This document shows, in pieces, positions 60,845-64,000 of a stretch of 64,000 bases of DNA. The stretch is from Microbacterium sufflavum (GTDB lineage Bacteria > Actinomycetota > Actinomycetes > Actinomycetales > Microbacteriaceae), in assembly GCF_023101165.1 (NCBI RefSeq), contig NZ_CP078076.1:1178001-1242000 (forward strand), read 5' to 3'. The translations under genes were made by a program, and so were the position numbers. Numbering within the stretch: the first letter of the stretch is position 1; each line of letters opens with the position of its first letter. The notes below the pieces were generated by a model. The model made no database searches. It had not been told where the DNA came from and saw nothing but the letters and a program-made list of their open reading frames with translations.

Positions 60845-60875
60845 GGGGGCGTGCGGACAGCCGCCGCACGCCCCC
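60845..60875 (+). terminator. Intra-operon hairpin after the binding-protein gene
   Basis: GGGGGCGTGCGG (60845-60856) and CCGCACGCCCCC (60864-60875) are exact complements around 7 bases. Located between binding-protein and permease genes, it probably gives partial termination or mRNA protection so that more binding protein than permease is made. Confidence 0.7.
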
Positions 60876-60906
60876 TCCTCTCCGCCCCCGACGTGAGGAA
60901 ACGACA

Positions 60907-61812
60907 ATGACGACGGCCACCACGGCACCCAAGCCCGCAGGGCGCGTCGCCCGGGTGCTCGCCCGGCGGGAAGCGCGCATCGCGTTCCTGTTCGTGCTCC
61001 CCGCCTTCCTGCTGTTCATCGCCTTCCGCTTCGGCCCGAGCATCGCGGGCGTGGCGCTGAGCTTCTTCGACTACGACATCTCCGGCGAGATCGCGTGGCG
61101 CGGACTCGACCACTTCCAGCGCCTGGTCGCCGATCCGCTGTTCTGGCGGGCGCTGGGCACCACCGTCACCTACACGGTGCTGGCGGTGCCGATCGCGCTC
61201 GTGCTGTCGACCGTGATGGCCCTCGGCGTGCGACGGGCCTTCCGCGGCGCCCGCTTCTTCCGGTCGATCTTCTTCCTGCCCGTCATCACCTCGCTGGTGC
61301 TCGCCGGCTCGATCTTCGTGTGGATCTTCTCCGCGAACGGCCCCTGGTCGGCCCTGATGGCCCCGCTCGGGCTGGGCGGCTCGTGGCTCGGCAGCACCGT
61401 GCTCGTGATCCCCGCGATCGTCGTGGTGGGCGTGTGGTCGCGGTTCGGCTACGGGATGATGATCCTCATCGCGGCGCTGCAGGACGTGCCGCGCGAGCTG
61501 GAGGAGGCCGCGCTGGTCGACGGCGCGAACGCCTGGCAGCGGTTCCGGTGGATCATCCTCCCGCACCTGCGCCCCACGTTCTTCTTCCTCGCGGTGATCG
61601 AGACCACCGCGGCCTTCCAGGTGTTCGACGTGATCTACGTGATGACCCAGGGTGGTCCGGCGAACGCCAGCTACTCGCTCGTCTACCTGCTGTACGACCA
61701 GGGCTTCCGCTACTTCGACTACGGCTACGCGGCCGCCGTCGGCGTCGCCCTGTTCGTCATGACCCTCGTGGTCGCCCTCATCCAGCGCCTCGTGATCGGA
61801 AAGCAGAAATGA
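60907..61812 (+). CDS. Sugar ABC importer permease, MalF type
   Basis: A 301-residue permease with six TM segments and the EAA loop EEAALVDGANAWQRFRWII near 200-218, then the LPHLRPT continuation. MalF-type proteins are the first permease of CUT1 sugar importers. The start ATG 60907 has GAGGAAACGACA upstream. Its stop overlaps the next permease start. Confidence 0.93.
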   Translation: MTTATTAPKPAGRVARVLARREARIAFLFVLPAFLLFIAFRFGPSIAGVALSFFDYDISGEIAWRGLDHFQRLVADPLFWRALGTTVTYTVLAVPIALVLSTVMALGVRRAFRGARFFRSIFFLPVITSLVLAGSIFVWIFSANGPWSALMAPLGLGGSWLGSTVLVIPAIVVVGVWSRFGYGMMILIAALQDVPRELEEAALVDGANAWQRFRWIILPHLRPTFFFLAVIETTAAFQVFDVIYVMTQGGPANASYSLVYLLYDQGFRYFDYGYAAAVGVALFVMTLVVALIQRLVIGKQK

Positions 61813-62714
61813 CCGCTCTCCTGCAGCCCCCGACGCAGACCGCCGCGCCGACCCCGCAGCCCGCGCCCCGCAAGCGCCGCTCGTTCCGCGCGCTGGAGCC
61901 CACCGGCTGGGGCGTGGTCGTGCGGTGGATCTGGCTGAGCCTCGCGGGCATCCTCAGCTTCTTCCCGTTCTACGCGATGGTCGTGCTGAGCCTGAAGCCC
62001 GGCATGGTCGTCGAGCTCCCCGGCTCGCTGCTGCCCTGGACGGACATCTCGTTCGACTCCTACGCGCAGGTGCTCGGCGGTCAGAACATCCTCGGCTGGC
62101 TGTTCAACACGCTCGTCTACTCGCTCGTGTCGGTCGTGGCCGTGCTGTTCCTCTCCGCGCTCGCCGGCTACGCCTTCGCCAAGAAGCGCTTCCGCGGCAA
62201 GGAGGTCATGTTCTGGTCGTTCCTGGCGATGGTCATGGTGCCGTTCCACGTGACGCTGATCCCGACGTTCATCCTGATGGCGAACCTCGGCGGCATCGAC
62301 ACCTACTGGGGCCTGATCCTGCCGACGCTCGCGAACGCGCAGGCCGTGTTCCTGATGCGGCAGTTCATCCAGGGGCTGCCCGACGAGCTGTTCGAGGCGG
62401 CACGGATCGACGGTGCGGGGGAGTTCCGCATCTTCCTGCGGATCGTGCTGCCGCTGTGCAAGCCGATCCTCGCCACCCTCGGCATCTTCGTGTTCCTGTG
62501 GCACTGGAACGACTTCCTGTGGCCGCTCATCATCGCCAAGTCGAACTCGATGTTCACCCTCACCGTGGGCATCTCGTCGCTGCAGCAGCAGAACGTGCCG
62601 CTCAGCACCATGCTCGCCGGCTCCGTCGTGGCGCTGCTGCCCATCTTCCTCGCGTACCTGATCGCCCAGCGGTACGTGCAGGAGGGCGTGACCGGCACCG
62701 GGATCAAGGGCTGA
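61809..62714 (+). CDS. Sugar ABC importer permease, MalG type
   Basis: A 301-residue permease with a proline-rich cytoplasmic N-terminus (about 1-35), six TM segments and the EAA loop LFEAARIDGAGEFRIFLRI. Pairs with the MalF-type subunit to form the channel. Overlaps the preceding stop by 4 bases and precedes the epimerase-like gene by 19 bases. Confidence 0.93.
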   Translation: MTALLQPPTQTAAPTPQPAPRKRRSFRALEPTGWGVVVRWIWLSLAGILSFFPFYAMVVLSLKPGMVVELPGSLLPWTDISFDSYAQVLGGQNILGWLFNTLVYSLVSVVAVLFLSALAGYAFAKKRFRGKEVMFWSFLAMVMVPFHVTLIPTFILMANLGGIDTYWGLILPTLANAQAVFLMRQFIQGLPDELFEAARIDGAGEFRIFLRIVLPLCKPILATLGIFVFLWHWNDFLWPLIIAKSNSMFTLTVGISSLQQQNVPLSTMLAGSVVALLPIFLAYLIAQRYVQEGVTGTGIKG

Positions 62715-62733
62715 GAAGAAGGGAAAGCACCAC

Positions 62734-63768
62734 ATGACTCAGCACAGCTTCGCCTCCGAGGCCGAGCTCGAAGAGGTCCTGGCCACGCCGAGCGACGCGC
62801 TCGTGGCCGACCTGGCACGCGGATCGGGCGACCTCGTGATCCTCGGCGCCGGCGGCAAGATGGGCCCGACGCTCGCGATGCTCGCGCGCCGCGGGATGGA
62901 CGCGGCCGGCCGGACGGACGACGCCGTGTACGCGGTCTCGCGCTTCGGCGACGCCGCGATCCGCGAGCGCCTGGAGGCCGCGGGCGTGATCGTCGTGCCG
63001 TTCGACCTGATCGAGAACGACGACTTCTCCGCCCTTCCCGACGCCCCCCACGTGGTGTTCATGGTCGGCGCGAAGTTCGGTGCGGCGACCAACGCGTCGT
63101 GGGCGTGGGAGGTCAACGCCGCCCTGCCCGACCGGGTGGCCCGCCGCTACCGCGACAGCGCGATCGCCGTGCTGTCCACCGGCAACGTGTACCCGTTCGT
63201 GCCCGCGTCGTCGGGCGGCGCGTCGGAGGACGTGACCCCGGCGCCGATCGGCGAGTACGCCCAGTCGTGCCTCGGACGGGAGCGGGTGTTCGAGTTCGGT
63301 GCGCAGGAGCGCGGCACGAAGGTCGCCATCATCCGCCTGAACTACGCGGTCGACCTGCGCTACGGGGTGCTGGCCGACATCGGCACGGCCGTGCACGCGG
63401 GCGAGCCCGTGTCGGTCGCCACCGCCAACGTCAACGTGATCTGGCAGGGCTACGCGAACGAGGTGGTGCTGCGCAGCCTCGCGCACGCGTCGACCGACCC
63501 GTTCGTCATCAACCTCACCGGGCCGGAGCTGCTGAGCGTGGAGTCGGTCGCCCGCGGCTTCGGCAGCCTGTTCGACCGCGAGGTCACGATCGTCGAGGAG
63601 CCGCAGCCGACCGCGCTGCTCAGCGACGCCCGCCGCTGCATGGCCCTGTTCGGCTACCCGTCCGTGTCGGCCGAGGAGCTGATCCGCATGCAGGCCTCCT
63701 GGATCGACGCGGGCCTGCCGATGATCGCCAAGCCCACCAAGTGGGCCGTGCGGGACGGGAAGTTCTGA
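62734..63768 (+). CDS. NAD-dependent epimerase/dehydratase-like protein
   Basis: A 344-residue extended-SDR protein with the cofactor loop VILGAGGKMGPTLA (35-48), STGNVYPF as the catalytic Ser/Thr region and NLTGPELLSVESVARGFGSL near the C-terminus. The usual YxxxK is replaced: the corresponding tyrosine lies in EYAQSCLGRE, with Cys where Lys is expected. It may therefore act differently from UDP-sugar epimerases. It is in an operon with the importer and the DapA-like gene (overlap ATG at 63768), so it should act on the imported sugar or its acid. Confidence 0.82.
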   Translation: MTQHSFASEAELEEVLATPSDALVADLARGSGDLVILGAGGKMGPTLAMLARRGMDAAGRTDDAVYAVSRFGDAAIRERLEAAGVIVVPFDLIENDDFSALPDAPHVVFMVGAKFGAATNASWAWEVNAALPDRVARRYRDSAIAVLSTGNVYPFVPASSGGASEDVTPAPIGEYAQSCLGRERVFEFGAQERGTKVAIIRLNYAVDLRYGVLADIGTAVHAGEPVSVATANVNVIWQGYANEVVLRSLAHASTDPFVINLTGPELLSVESVARGFGSLFDREVTIVEEPQPTALLSDARRCMALFGYPSVSAEELIRMQASWIDAGLPMIAKPTKWAVRDGKF

Positions 63769-64000
63769 TGTCGTCGTCCGCGGACACCGCGACCGTGCCG
63801 GTGCTGCGACCCGAGGCCGCGGCCACGCTCGCGCGCGGTGCCGTGATCCCCGCGCACCCGCTCGCGCTGACGGCCGACCGCACGCTCGACGAACGCCGCC
63901 AGCGCGCCCTCACGCGCTACTACCTCGACGCGGGCGCCGGTGGTGTCGCGGTGGGGGTGCACACGACCCAGTTCGAGATCCGCGACCCGGAGCACGCCCT
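63768..64000 (+). CDS. Dihydrodipicolinate synthase/N-acetylneuraminate lyase family protein (3' truncated by window)
   Basis: The first 77 residues are present. ALARGAVIPAHPLALTADRT then LDERRQRALTRYYLDAGAGG VAVGVHTTQF fits the start of DapA-type class I aldolases, which cleave 2-keto-3-deoxy sugar acids and related compounds through a Schiff base. The ATG overlaps the previous stop (TGATG). As the terminal visible step of the operon it suggests retro-aldol cleavage of a sugar acid made by the dehydrogenases. The catalytic Lys lies beyond the window. Confidence 0.75.
   Translation, partial: MSSSADTATVPVLRPEAAATLARGAVIPAHPLALTADRTLDERRQRALTRYYLDAGAGGVAVGVHTTQFEIRDPEHA

Overview
The window is high-GC DNA with dense coding, many GTG starts, strong G/C third-position bias and short or overlapping operons. 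With the gene families present (CHAT/S8 cassette, DUF6153-DUF305 copper operon, LAL-type LuxR regulator, DUF11 surface protein with a degenerate sorting motif, PadR-DUF1048-ABC operon), this points to an actinobacterium, probably Microbacterium or another Microbacteriaceae. The assignment is inference from composition and gene content. No rRNA, tRNA or CRISPR array was seen.

Layout. 1-1300: the end of a class II sugar-bisphosphate aldolase and a DeoR regulator. 1549-6740 (minus strand): a four-gene cassette of sigma-70-like factor, small protein, cytoplasmic subtilisin-like protease and TPR-CHAT caspase-like protease. This is the best candidate for an uncharacterised regulatory or defence system. 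6808-7429: a HicAB toxin-antitoxin module whose hicA is split by a one-base frameshift, preceded by a 38-bp palindrome. 7448-17332: efflux and regulation genes (MFS with ArsR-type regulator, FUSC protein, two ABC exporters each with its own regulator) and an rRNA-type methyltransferase. 17663-21085: a ProVWX-type osmoprotectant importer. 21242-25879: a CPBP protease, a decayed bile-salt-hydrolase-like gene, an LMF-family membrane protein and a membrane-anchored esterase.

26017-34282 carries two insertions of the same architecture. In the first, 190-bp direct repeats (3 mismatches) enclose a cutinase-like gene and a small membrane gene. In the second, 150-bp direct repeats (3 mismatches) enclose an unknown gene and an Abi/HEPN-like gene. 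In each case the repeat is the end of a resident ABC-transporter gene, the resident gene stays intact, and no recombinase is visible. Between them lie a DrrAB-type exporter with DUF1048 and PadR genes and a two-component system; after them comes a MacB/LolCDE-type exporter.

37754-46494: a 1434-residue DUF11 repeat surface protein, a convergent LAL-type regulator, a small membrane protein and a copper-type operon under a CsoR-like operator. 46569-55902: a Thr/Ser exporter, a DcuA-type dicarboxylate carrier with peptidase E, a lactonase, a GDSL hydrolase, an alpha/beta hydrolase, CorA and an SDR. 56176-64000: a carbohydrate locus with a ROK regulator and two Gfo/Idh/MocA dehydrogenases divergent from a binding protein, two permeases, an epimerase-like protein and the start of a DapA-like aldolase. 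It looks like uptake plus oxidation and cleavage of an unidentified sugar or sugar acid.
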